NCBI RefSeq assembly: GCF_009909145.1
Contig: NZ_JAAAPJ010000009.1
Coordinates: 310,001-374,000, forward strand
DNA from: Corallococcus silvisoli
GTDB lineage: Bacteria > Myxococcota > Myxococcia > Myxococcales > Myxococcaceae
Direction of reading: 5' to 3'
Length of the DNA stretch: 64,000 nt
Numbering within the stretch: position 1 is the stretch's first letter; every line of letters begins with the position of its first letter. The notes below the pieces were generated by a model. It was not told the origin of the DNA. It did not search any database and saw only the letters and a list, made by a program, of their open reading frames with translations. Position numbers and translations under genes: made by a program. Positions 33,479 through 42,577 of the stretch are shown piece after piece.

Positions 33479-33498
33479 CCCCCGGAGCACTCCGGGGG
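33479..33498. terminator. Strong hairpin between dioxygenase and response regulator
   Basis: CCCCCGGAG (33479-33487) and CTCCGGGGG (33490-33498) form a near-perfect stem with a 2-base gap (CA), or an 8-bp stem with a 4-base loop. There is no T-run, so intrinsic termination is uncertain. It could also be a processing or attenuation site 26 bp before the regulator start. Confidence 0.4.
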
Positions 33499-33523
33499 AC
33501 CGGCCCGAAGGGAGGCATGGCGC

Positions 33524-34198
33524 ATGGGCGAACGCATCCTGCTGGTGGAGGATGACGACCCGCTCGGTTCCCAGATTGTCGGGCACCTGCGAGGCGCGGG
33601 CTTCGAGCCCCTGTGGTGGCGCGAGGGCCGGCTGCTGGTGCCCGGGGACCTGCCGGACGTGAGCCTGGTGGTGCTGGACCTGATGCTGCCCGGCGCCTAT
33701 GGCCTGGACATGCTCAAGGCACTGAGGACCTTCTCGGAGGTCCCGGTGCTCATCCTGAGCGCGCGCAACGACACGCTGGACAAGGTCCGCGCGCTGAAGC
33801 TGGGCGCGGATGACTACATGACCAAGCCCTTCTGGCCGGAGGAGCTGGTGGAGCGCGTGCGTGCGCGCCTGCGCCGCCCCACCCTCCAGAAGGAGCAGGC
33901 GGTGGTGGAGGTGGGCCCGCTGCGGATCGACCTCCAGGCGCACGCCGTCCAGGTGCAGGGGCGCGCGGTGGAGCTCACCCGGGTGGAGTTCGAGCTGCTC
34001 GCGGCCCTGGCGCGCAGGCCCCAGGAGGCCGTGACGCGGCAGTGGCTGGTCGAGCACGTCCTGGATCCGGAGCGAGAGGGCACGGAGCGCACGCTGGACG
34101 TCCACGTCTCCCGGCTCCGGCGCAAGCTGGGGCCGGTGAAGTGCGTGGAGACGGTGTGGGGCGTGGGCTACCGGCTGGTGCCCGGGGAGGAGGCGTGA
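33524..34198 (+). CDS. OmpR-family response regulator
   Basis: A protein of 224 aa. The receiver has VEDDDPLG, phosphoacceptor LDLMLPGA and switch TKPFWPEE. The winged-helix C-terminus contains VELTRVEFELLAALARRPQEAVTR and TLDVHVSRLRRKLG. It is a DNA-binding transcription factor partnered with the histidine kinase that follows; the stop overlaps the kinase GTG start (GTGA). Target genes are unknown. The nearby dioxygenase and basic-protein genes are candidates. Confidence 0.94.
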   Translation: MGERILLVEDDDPLGSQIVGHLRGAGFEPLWWREGRLLVPGDLPDVSLVVLDLMLPGAYGLDMLKALRTFSEVPVLILSARNDTLDKVRALKLGADDYMTKPFWPEELVERVRARLRRPTLQKEQAVVEVGPLRIDLQAHAVQVQGRAVELTRVEFELLAALARRPQEAVTRQWLVEHVLDPEREGTERTLDVHVSRLRRKLGPVKCVETVWGVGYRLVPGEEA

Positions 34199-35748
34199 AG
34201 CTGCGGCTGCGGCTGGCGCTCACGGCGGTGGCGGTGACGGTGCCGGCGGTGTTCGCCCTGGTGCAGGTGGAGCACTCGGTGCGCCGCCGCACGACGGACG
34301 AGGTGATCATCGCGTCCACGATGTCCCAGATGCAGGCCGGGGGGCGCGAGCGCTGCGAGGCCGCGCCCGAGACCTGGATGGTCCGCCCCCCACGCTCCCC
34401 GCAGCAGCCGCCCTGGGAGCGCGAGGGGATGCCCGATGGCAGCGGCGGCCCTCCCCCGGGCGACTCGAACGAGCCGCGGGGAGGCGGCCCCGGCAAGGGC
34501 CCCCGGGGACCCGGGGATGAGGGGCCCCCCAGGGGGCGAACTGGCGGCAGGGGCCCCATGGGCCGGCGACTGCCACCGGTGAACCTCTACCCGTTCGACG
34601 GGCAGTTCGTTTCGCGCAACGCGCAGGCCCCGACGCTGGACGACGCGTTGCGAGACGGCGCGCGCGACGACGGCGTGGGCGTGCGCCGCTACGCCAAGGA
34701 CGACGGCGCGCTGGTGCAGGACCTGCTGCTGCGCATGCCCTGGGAGGGCGGGCCGTGCGAATACGTGCTCGCGCGGCGCGTGGAGCCAGCGGACTCGCCG
34801 GAGGTGGGGCTGCCACCGCTGTACATCTGGGGCGTGCCCACGCTCATCCTGCTCTCCGCGATGGTGGTGGCGCTGGGCCCGGTGGTGCAGCGCTTGCGCC
34901 GGCTCACCGAGGAGGTGCGCGCGTCGTCGGGCAGCCGCTACGCGCAGCCGGTGTCCGTGAACGGCCACGATGAGATCGCGGAGCTGGCGCGCGCATTCCA
35001 GCAGGCCCGCGCGGAGATTCAAGCGCAGATGGCGCACCAGGAGGCCCGCGAGCAGACGCTGCGCGACTTCCTGGCCAACACCACGCACGACGTGATGACG
35101 CCGCTCACGGTGTTGCAGGGGCACCTGGCCGCGATGCAGCAGCGGATGCGCTCAGGCGAGCCGCTGGAGTCCGGCCTGATGCACTCCGCGATGAGCGAGG
35201 CCCACTACATGGCTTCCCTGGTGCACAACCTGGGGGCGGCGGCGCGGCTGGAGGCGGGAGCGCCACAGGTGCAGCACGCGCCGGTGGACCTGAACGCGCT
35301 GGTGTCGCGAGTGCTGGGCCGGCACCAGCCCATCGCGAGGCCGCAGCGGATCGCGCTGGAGCGCGGCGTGCCGGCGACGTCCACCTGGGTGATGGGGGAT
35401 GAGACGCTGCTCGAGCAGGCGGTGAGCAACGTGGTGCTCAACGGCATCCGCTACGGGCGCGAGGACGGCCACGTGGCGGTGGTGCTGGAGACGACGCGCC
35501 AGCAGACCTTCCACCTGCGCGTCATCGACGACGGGCCGGGCATCCCGGAGGAGGAGCGCTCGCGGCTCCTGGAGCGTCGCTTCCGGGGCAATGAGGCCCG
35601 GACCCGCGAGCCCCAGGGACAGGGCCTGGGCCTGCACATCGTGCACAACGTGGTGGAGCTGCACGGCTGGAGGCTGACCCTGGCGCCCTCCGAGTATGGC
35701 GGCCTGGAGGTCGGCTTCACCGGCCCCCTGATGTCGGCCGACGACTGA
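34195..35748 (+). CDS. Transmembrane sensor histidine kinase
   Basis: A protein of 517 aa from GTG 34195. A membrane helix near residues 5-25 and another near 205-230 (LYIWGVPTLILLSAMVVALGP) flank an extracytoplasmic sensor. The sensor has an 80-residue Gly/Pro/Arg-rich low-complexity segment, about residues 62-125. HAMP-like linker, HisKA motif TTHDVMTPLTVLQGHL (His followed by Asp), N-box NVVLNGIRYGRED, and GTP/ATP-lid motifs DDGPGIPEEE and GQGLGLHIVHNV are visible. It should phosphorylate the OmpR-type regulator upstream. The unusually disordered sensor is notable. Confidence 0.9.
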   Translation: MKLRLRLALTAVAVTVPAVFALVQVEHSVRRRTTDEVIIASTMSQMQAGGRERCEAAPETWMVRPPRSPQQPPWEREGMPDGSGGPPPGDSNEPRGGGPGKGPRGPGDEGPPRGRTGGRGPMGRRLPPVNLYPFDGQFVSRNAQAPTLDDALRDGARDDGVGVRRYAKDDGALVQDLLLRMPWEGGPCEYVLARRVEPADSPEVGLPPLYIWGVPTLILLSAMVVALGPVVQRLRRLTEEVRASSGSRYAQPVSVNGHDEIAELARAFQQARAEIQAQMAHQEAREQTLRDFLANTTHDVMTPLTVLQGHLAAMQQRMRSGEPLESGLMHSAMSEAHYMASLVHNLGAAARLEAGAPQVQHAPVDLNALVSRVLGRHQPIARPQRIALERGVPATSTWVMGDETLLEQAVSNVVLNGIRYGREDGHVAVVLETTRQQTFHLRVIDDGPGIPEEERSRLLERRFRGNEARTREPQGQGLGLHIVHNVVELHGWRLTLAPSEYGGLEVGFTGPLMSADD

Positions 35749-36072
35749 CGGACGGGAGGCGCAGGACGGAAGGCCACGAACCCGGGCCTGGTTCCCCGGG
35801 CCGAAGCGAGTGACGCCGCCCCCCACACACGACGGCGGCGGGCGCGGGAGAACATCCCCGCCGCGTCCGCCCTGCCTGCGGCGGACGCGGCCCAGCTCCC
35901 CTCCCCTCGCGGGACCGCGAGCTGGACGCGGCCCCACTCCCCTCCCCATCCCGAGCGGCCTCGGCACCTGGGGCCTTGTCTTGGACGCGGCGCGCCTCGC
36001 ACCGCCTTGCCCTTCGTGGAGGGCGGCGCCGCGGCTCGCGCGAAGGCGGACGCGGCGCCACACCGCCGCGCG
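35749..36072. other. Intergenic stretch with repeated GGACGCGGC boxes
   Basis: This 324-bp stretch lies between the convergent histidine kinase and the basic protein. It carries GGACGCGGC at 35883-35891, 35924-35932, 35983-35991 and 36048-36056; a further copy occurs at 36698-36706. The first two copies extend to a 28-base imperfect repeat followed by CTCCCCTCCCC. No convincing gene was seen. Confidence 0.5.
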
Positions 36073-36630
36073 CTACCGCGTCACGGCCCGGCGCATCCGC
36101 GTGCTCCGGCCCTTCACCGCCCGCCTCGGCTTCATGGCCGGAATGCGACGGGCCTTGGGCGCCCGGCGCTTCACCGTGCCTCGCCGCGCGTAGGCCGCGG
36201 GCCGGGCCGTCCGCTTCGCCAGCGACTTCTTCTTGCGCACAGGCATGGCGTGCGTCGTGCTCCGCATCACCTTGCGCGCCACCGGCCGCTTGCGCAGCGT
36301 GCGCCTCGCCTTGCGCACCGGGGCCTTCTCGATCCGGCCCAGGCGCATCTCGAAGCGCGACAGCGCCGTGCGGAACAGCGCCGCCTTGCGGCGGATGTTC
36401 ATGCTCCCTGCCGCCGTGTGGCGCCGCGAGGGCACGCGCCGGCCAATGGCCTCGCGCCGCAGCCGGTGCGCCAGCTGCTCGTACCGGTCCACCATGCCGC
36501 GCGCCTTCTTCACCATCCCCATCAGCTCGCGCCGCGACAGCTCCATCACGTTGCGCGGTGCACTCGCCAGCACCAACCGCATCTCCCGCGCATTCATCAA
36601 CGCCGACCCCGCATCCTTCACCTTGCGCAT
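36073..36630 (-). CDS. Very basic histone-H1-like protein
   Basis: A protein of 185 aa from ATG 36630, with a strong GGAGGGG box. The N-terminal 100 residues are helical (MELSRRELMGMVKKARGMVDRYEQLAHRLRREAIGRR). The C-terminal 85 residues are dominated by Arg, Lys and Ala (RKARRTLRKRPVARKV; RAPKARRIPAMKPRRAVKGRS). The net charge is strongly positive, as in histone-H1-like nucleoid proteins or phosphate/nucleic-acid compacting proteins. DNA binding is inferred from composition. It lies downstream of the ECF sigma gene on the same strand (127-bp gap). Confidence 0.7.
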   Translation of the reverse strand: MRKVKDAGSALMNAREMRLVLASAPRNVMELSRRELMGMVKKARGMVDRYEQLAHRLRREAIGRRVPSRRHTAAGSMNIRRKAALFRTALSRFEMRLGRIEKAPVRKARRTLRKRPVARKVMRSTTHAMPVRKKKSLAKRTARPAAYARRGTVKRRAPKARRIPAMKPRRAVKGRSTRMRRAVTR

Positions 36631-36757
36631 GTCCGCCCCTCCCTCGGGTTCTCCAAACAGTCGCAACGTTTGGTGCCCGGAGCGGTGACGGCAAGGCGGA
36701 CGCGGCCTGGGCCTGCTCCGCCGCCCGTCCCCGGGGAACGGGGCCGCTGTCCTGCAC

Positions 36758-37363
36758 TCAGCCGGAAGCGCTCGCGGCGCGCGACTCCAACAGCACGGCC
36801 AGCTTCTCCAGCGCCAGCCGCGCGCGCGTCTTCACCGTGCCCAGGGGCTGGCCCGTCTTGCGCGCGATCTCACTCTGGGAGAGCCCGTCGAAGTACGCGA
36901 GCAGCACCACCTCACGCTGCTCGGAGGGCAGCTGCGCCATCGCCAAGCGCACGCGCTGCTCATCCTGCGACCGGGAAGCCGACTCATCCGGCGGAGGGGG
37001 CGTGGCGCTCACCGGCGGAGGCTGTTGGCTCGCGCCCTCCACCATCCGCGACACCGTCCCCAGCGAACGCAGCCGATCAATGGCGCGCGTCCGCGCGATG
37101 GTCGTGACCCAGGTCTCCAGCCCGCCGCGCTCCGGGTCGAACTCGCGCGCGCGCCGCCAGACCTCCAGGAAGGTCTCCTGGAGGATCTCCTCCGCGTCCG
37201 CGCGCGTGGGCAACAGCCGCACCGCGATGGCGAAGGCGCGCGCGGAACACCGCGCGTAGACCTCGCGCATGGCCGCCGCACCGCCGAGCGCGACCTGCCG
37301 CAGCAGTTCGCGGTCGGCCGGCAGGTCACTCGCTTGCTGAGCAGCGGAGTCGATAGGCGCCAT
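36758..37363 (-). CDS. ECF-type RNA polymerase sigma factor
   Basis: A protein of 201 aa from ATG 37363. Region 2 reads YARCSARAFAIAVRLLPTRADAEEILQETFLEVWRRAREF and TWVTTIARTRAIDRLR. Region 4 reads LPSEQREVVLLAYFDGLSQSEIARKTGQPLGTVKTRARLALEKL. A Pro/Gln linker separates them. No anti-sigma factor gene is adjacent, so the control mechanism is unclear. It diverges from the glgE operon, with 211 bp between starts. Regulation of that operon by this sigma factor is possible but not shown. Confidence 0.92.
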   Translation of the reverse strand: MAPIDSAAQQASDLPADRELLRQVALGGAAAMREVYARCSARAFAIAVRLLPTRADAEEILQETFLEVWRRAREFDPERGGLETWVTTIARTRAIDRLRSLGTVSRMVEGASQQPPPVSATPPPPDESASRSQDEQRVRLAMAQLPSEQREVVLLAYFDGLSQSEIARKTGQPLGTVKTRARLALEKLAVLLESRAASASG

Positions 37364-37574
37364 GTTCGTCCCGGATACCGCAACCGGAGGGGCGGATCCC
37401 AGCTTCAACTATCGGAGCCCGTCCACCCAGCCCCGAGGGGTGGGCGCCCGCTCCCTCCGTTCCTAACGTTGACAGGCCAACGCGGCCGGGCGGCTGCCTT
37501 CTTCATTCGACAACACCCGGGGATTGCCGCCTGGAGCCACTGACTCAGAGACCTATAAGGGGCCGTCAGCCGAT

Positions 37575-39569
37575 ATGACCGAACGACTCGGAAGCGTGTT
37601 CATCGAGAACGTCCAGCCGGAGCTGGACGCGGGCCGCTACGCCATCAAGCGCGTCGCCGGAGAGAGCCTCACGGTCCGCGCGGACATCTTCAAGGAGGGT
37701 CACGACGTCCTCGTGGCCGTCGCGCGCTGGCGCCAGGTCACCCCGGCCGCGCGGAAGACGGACTGGGCCGAGGTCCCCCTCGCCTTCAAGAACAACGACG
37801 CCTGGGAGGGCACCCTCCCCCTGGCTCACAACGGCCGCTACGAATACACGATTGAAGCGTGGCCGGATCTCTTCCGCACCTGGGCGCTGGAGCTGAAGCG
37901 CAAGGTGGACGCGGGCCGCGACGTGAAGAGCGAGCTGCTGGAAGGCGCGGCCCTGCTGGAGGGCGCCGCCGCGCGGGCGAAGGGCCAGTCCCCGGAGGAC
38001 CACCGGGTGCTCGCGGAGGCCGGGGCCCGCCTGCGCACGCCGCCATCGCCGGACCACCTCCTCGCCGCGCTGTCCCCCGAGCTGGCGGACGTCGCGTCGC
38101 GACACCCGGACCGCTCGCTCGCTCGCCGATATGACAAGGTGCTGGAGGTCTTCGCGGACCGCGAGAAGGCGCGCGACGCGGCCTGGTACGAGCTCTTCCC
38201 CCGCTCCGCGAAGCGCGACGGCAAGACGCACGGCACGTTCAAGGACGCGGAAGGCTGGCTGCCGTACATCCAGAAGCTCGGCTTCGACACGGTCTACCTT
38301 CCGCCCATCCACCCCATCGGCCGCACCGCGCGCAAGGGGAAGAACAACTCCCTCAAGGCGCAGCCCGGCGACGTGGGCAGCCCGTGGGCCATTGGCGCCG
38401 CGGAGGGCGGACACAAGGCCATCCACCCGGAGCTGGGGACGCTGAAGGACTTCCAGGCGTTCGTGGTCGCGGCGCAGGCGCACGGCATCGAGGTGGCGCT
38501 GGACCTGGCCTTCCAGTGCTCACCGGACCACCCCTACGTGAAGGAACATCCGGAGTGGTTCCAGCACCGCCCGGACGGCACCATCAAGACGGCGGAGAAC
38601 CCGCCCAAGCGCTACGAGGACATCGTCAACTTCGACTGGATGGGCCCCGCGCGTGACGCCCTCTGGAAGGAGCTGAAGTCCGTGGTGTTGCACTGGGTGG
38701 ACCAGGGCGTGCGGACCTTCCGCGTGGACAACCCGCACACCAAGCCCATGCAGTTCTGGCACTGGCTCATCCGGGAGGTGCAGGACGCGCACCCGGAGGT
38801 GCTCTTCCTGTCGGAGGCGTTCACCCGCCCCAAGGTGATGAAGGCCCTGGCCAAGGTGGGCTTCACCCAGTCGTACACGTACTTCACCTGGCGCCTCTTC
38901 AAGGACGAGCTGCGCGCGTACCTGGAGGAGATCACCCAGCCGCCGGTGGCGGACTACTTCCGCGGCAACCTCTGGCCCAACACGCCAGACATCCTTCCGG
39001 AGAACCTCCAGAACGCGAGCCCCGCCGCCTTCCGCCTGCGCGCCGCGCTGGCCTCCACCCTGTCGTCGGTGTGGGGCATGTACTGCGGCTATGAGCTGTG
39101 CGAGGGCCGCCCCGTGCCGGGCAAGGAGGAGTACCTGGACTCGGAGAAGTACCAGCTCGTCGCGTGGGACTGGGCGCGGCCGGGCAACATCTCCGGATGG
39201 ATCGCGAGGCTCAACGCCGTGCGCAGGGCGCACCCCGCGCTCCAGCACTACCAGGCGCTGCGCTTCTTCACGTCCGACAACGACCGCGTCCTCTTCTACG
39301 GCAAGCGCACGCCGGACGGCACCAGCACGGTGCTGGTGGCGGTGAGCCTGGATCCCTACGCCCCGCAGGAGGCGTTGCTCCACGTGCCCATGGACTGGCT
39401 GGGCGTGAACCCGGAGGAGACCTATCAGGTGCACGAATTGATGGCCGACCAGCGCTCACTGTGGCAGGGCCCGGACGTGCAGGTGCGCCTGACGCCTGAA
39501 CAGCCCGCGGCCGTCTGGGCCGTGTACCGCTTCCGCCGCACCGAACACGCGTTCGACTACTTCGAGTGA
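37575..39569 (+). CDS. glgE: Alpha-1,4-glucan:maltose-1-phosphate maltosyltransferase
   Basis: A protein of 664 aa from ATG 37575. It follows the GlgE form of GH13_3. The helical N-terminal domain is about 1-195, followed by the TIM barrel with WYELFPRS. The nucleophile Asp385 lies in FRVDNPHTKP and the general acid Glu414 in FLSEAFTRPK, spaced 29 residues apart as in characterised GlgE proteins. It transfers maltose from maltose-1-phosphate to alpha-glucan chains. It is the first gene of a four-gene operon that contains every step from trehalose to branched glucan. Confidence 0.95.
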   Translation: MTERLGSVFIENVQPELDAGRYAIKRVAGESLTVRADIFKEGHDVLVAVARWRQVTPAARKTDWAEVPLAFKNNDAWEGTLPLAHNGRYEYTIEAWPDLFRTWALELKRKVDAGRDVKSELLEGAALLEGAAARAKGQSPEDHRVLAEAGARLRTPPSPDHLLAALSPELADVASRHPDRSLARRYDKVLEVFADREKARDAAWYELFPRSAKRDGKTHGTFKDAEGWLPYIQKLGFDTVYLPPIHPIGRTARKGKNNSLKAQPGDVGSPWAIGAAEGGHKAIHPELGTLKDFQAFVVAAQAHGIEVALDLAFQCSPDHPYVKEHPEWFQHRPDGTIKTAENPPKRYEDIVNFDWMGPARDALWKELKSVVLHWVDQGVRTFRVDNPHTKPMQFWHWLIREVQDAHPEVLFLSEAFTRPKVMKALAKVGFTQSYTYFTWRLFKDELRAYLEEITQPPVADYFRGNLWPNTPDILPENLQNASPAAFRLRAALASTLSSVWGMYCGYELCEGRPVPGKEEYLDSEKYQLVAWDWARPGNISGWIARLNAVRRAHPALQHYQALRFFTSDNDRVLFYGKRTPDGTSTVLVAVSLDPYAPQEALLHVPMDWLGVNPEETYQVHELMADQRSLWQGPDVQVRLTPEQPAAVWAVYRFRRTEHAFDYFE

Positions 39570-39586
39570 TTCCCTCCGAGAGGCGT

Positions 39587-41236
<1,650 letters not shown>

Positions 41237-41242
41237 CCCCGC

Positions 41243-42577
41243 GTGACCCCCCTGGACCTGACCAAGCTGCCCGACTTCCTCAAGGCCCAACGCTGGTTCG
41301 CCGGCAAGGCGTGGCCCATCAAGAGCGTCAGCGTGGCGGACCACGTGAACCTGGACCTGGGCACGTGTGCCTTCACCCTGGCCATCATCGAGGTGGCGTA
41401 CGAGCTGGGCCAGCCGGAGCGCTACCAACTCCAGGCGCGGCAGACCCCGGAGGGGCTGGTCAGCGCGCTGGACGACGACGAGTGCGTGCGCGCCCTCTTC
41501 AACCTCGCGCGGGAGGGCCGGGACGTCCTCTCCGGCTCAGGCCGCGTGGTGGGAGAATGGATCGCCTCCACGGACAGCGGCGTGGCCCTGCCGGATCCGC
41601 TGACGGTGCGCCGGCTCAACGTGGAGCAGAGCAACACGTCCCTGGTGCTGGGCGAACGGGTCATCATCAAGATCATCCGCAAGCTCGAGGCCGGGGTGAA
41701 CCCCGAATACGAGGTGGGGCGCTTCCTGGCGACGCAGACCCCGTTCCGGGCCACGCCCCAGCTGGTGGGCGCGCTCAACCTGGAGGGCCCCGCGGGCGCG
41801 ACGCTGGCGCTGGCGCACCGCTTCGTGCCGGACGCCGTGGACGGGTGGAAGTACGCGCTGGAGCGGCTGCGCCAGGAGAAGGCCCTGAGCGACGGCTTCC
41901 TGGCGGACATGGCGGAGCTGGGCATGCGCCTGGGGGACCTGCACAAGGCGTTCGCCTCCGCGGCGCCGGACAACCTGGCCTTCGCCCCGGAGCCGCTGCT
42001 CCAGGAGGACCTGCAGCGCTGGAGCGCGTCCATCGTGGGAGAGCTGGGCGTGACGCTGGCGGACGCGGGGAGGCTGCACGCGGACCTGGAGAACCGGCGC
42101 GACGGCCTCATCACCTACGCGAAGCGCCTGGCGCAGGTGGCCCCCTCCGGCCAGAAGATCCGCATCCACGGCGACCTGCACCTGGGACAGGTGCTGCGCT
42201 CGGACAACCAGTGGCTCTTCTTCGACTTCGAGGGCGAGCCGTCCCGCTCCTTCACCGCGCGCCGGGAGAAGTACAGCGCGCTCCGGGACGTGGCGGGGAT
42301 GATCCGCTCCTTCGACTACGCGGAGGCCACCGTGGCGCTGGAGGGCGGCCAGCCGCGAGGTCGCGTGGGCCCCACCCGCGACGCGTTCCTGGAGGGCTAC
42401 CGCAAGGCCACGCGCGGGGTGGCCTTCCTGCCGGCCACCGATGAAGCCTTCGACGTGATGTTGCGCGCCTTCGAACTGGAGAAGCTGTTGTACGAAGTGC
42501 GCTACGAACTCGCGAACCGGCCAGACTGGGTGCGCATCCCCGTCGAGGCCCTGCTGCGGATGGAGGATGTCCCGTGA
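41243..42577 (+). CDS. mak: Maltokinase
   Basis: A protein of 444 aa, GTG start at 41243, seven bases after the treS stop. The N-terminus LPDFLKAQRWFAGKAWPIKSV is the maltokinase cap signature. The kinase-like C-lobe contains IRIHGDLHLGQVL (catalytic loop, D-x-x-x-x-Q) and WLFFDFEGEP (metal-binding D). It phosphorylates maltose to maltose-1-phosphate with ATP, giving the GlgE donor. The stop overlaps the GlgB start (GTGA), indicating coupled translation. Confidence 0.92.
   Translation: MTPLDLTKLPDFLKAQRWFAGKAWPIKSVSVADHVNLDLGTCAFTLAIIEVAYELGQPERYQLQARQTPEGLVSALDDDECVRALFNLAREGRDVLSGSGRVVGEWIASTDSGVALPDPLTVRRLNVEQSNTSLVLGERVIIKIIRKLEAGVNPEYEVGRFLATQTPFRATPQLVGALNLEGPAGATLALAHRFVPDAVDGWKYALERLRQEKALSDGFLADMAELGMRLGDLHKAFASAAPDNLAFAPEPLLQEDLQRWSASIVGELGVTLADAGRLHADLENRRDGLITYAKRLAQVAPSGQKIRIHGDLHLGQVLRSDNQWLFFDFEGEPSRSFTARREKYSALRDVAGMIRSFDYAEATVALEGGQPRGRVGPTRDAFLEGYRKATRGVAFLPATDEAFDVMLRAFELEKLLYEVRYELANRPDWVRIPVEALLRMEDVP

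Noticed and set aside
35976..37259. Long plus-strand frame opposite the basic protein and sigma factor
   Set aside because: It is Pro/Arg/Ser-rich shadow sequence. Both minus-strand genes have clear motifs or a strong ribosome binding site.
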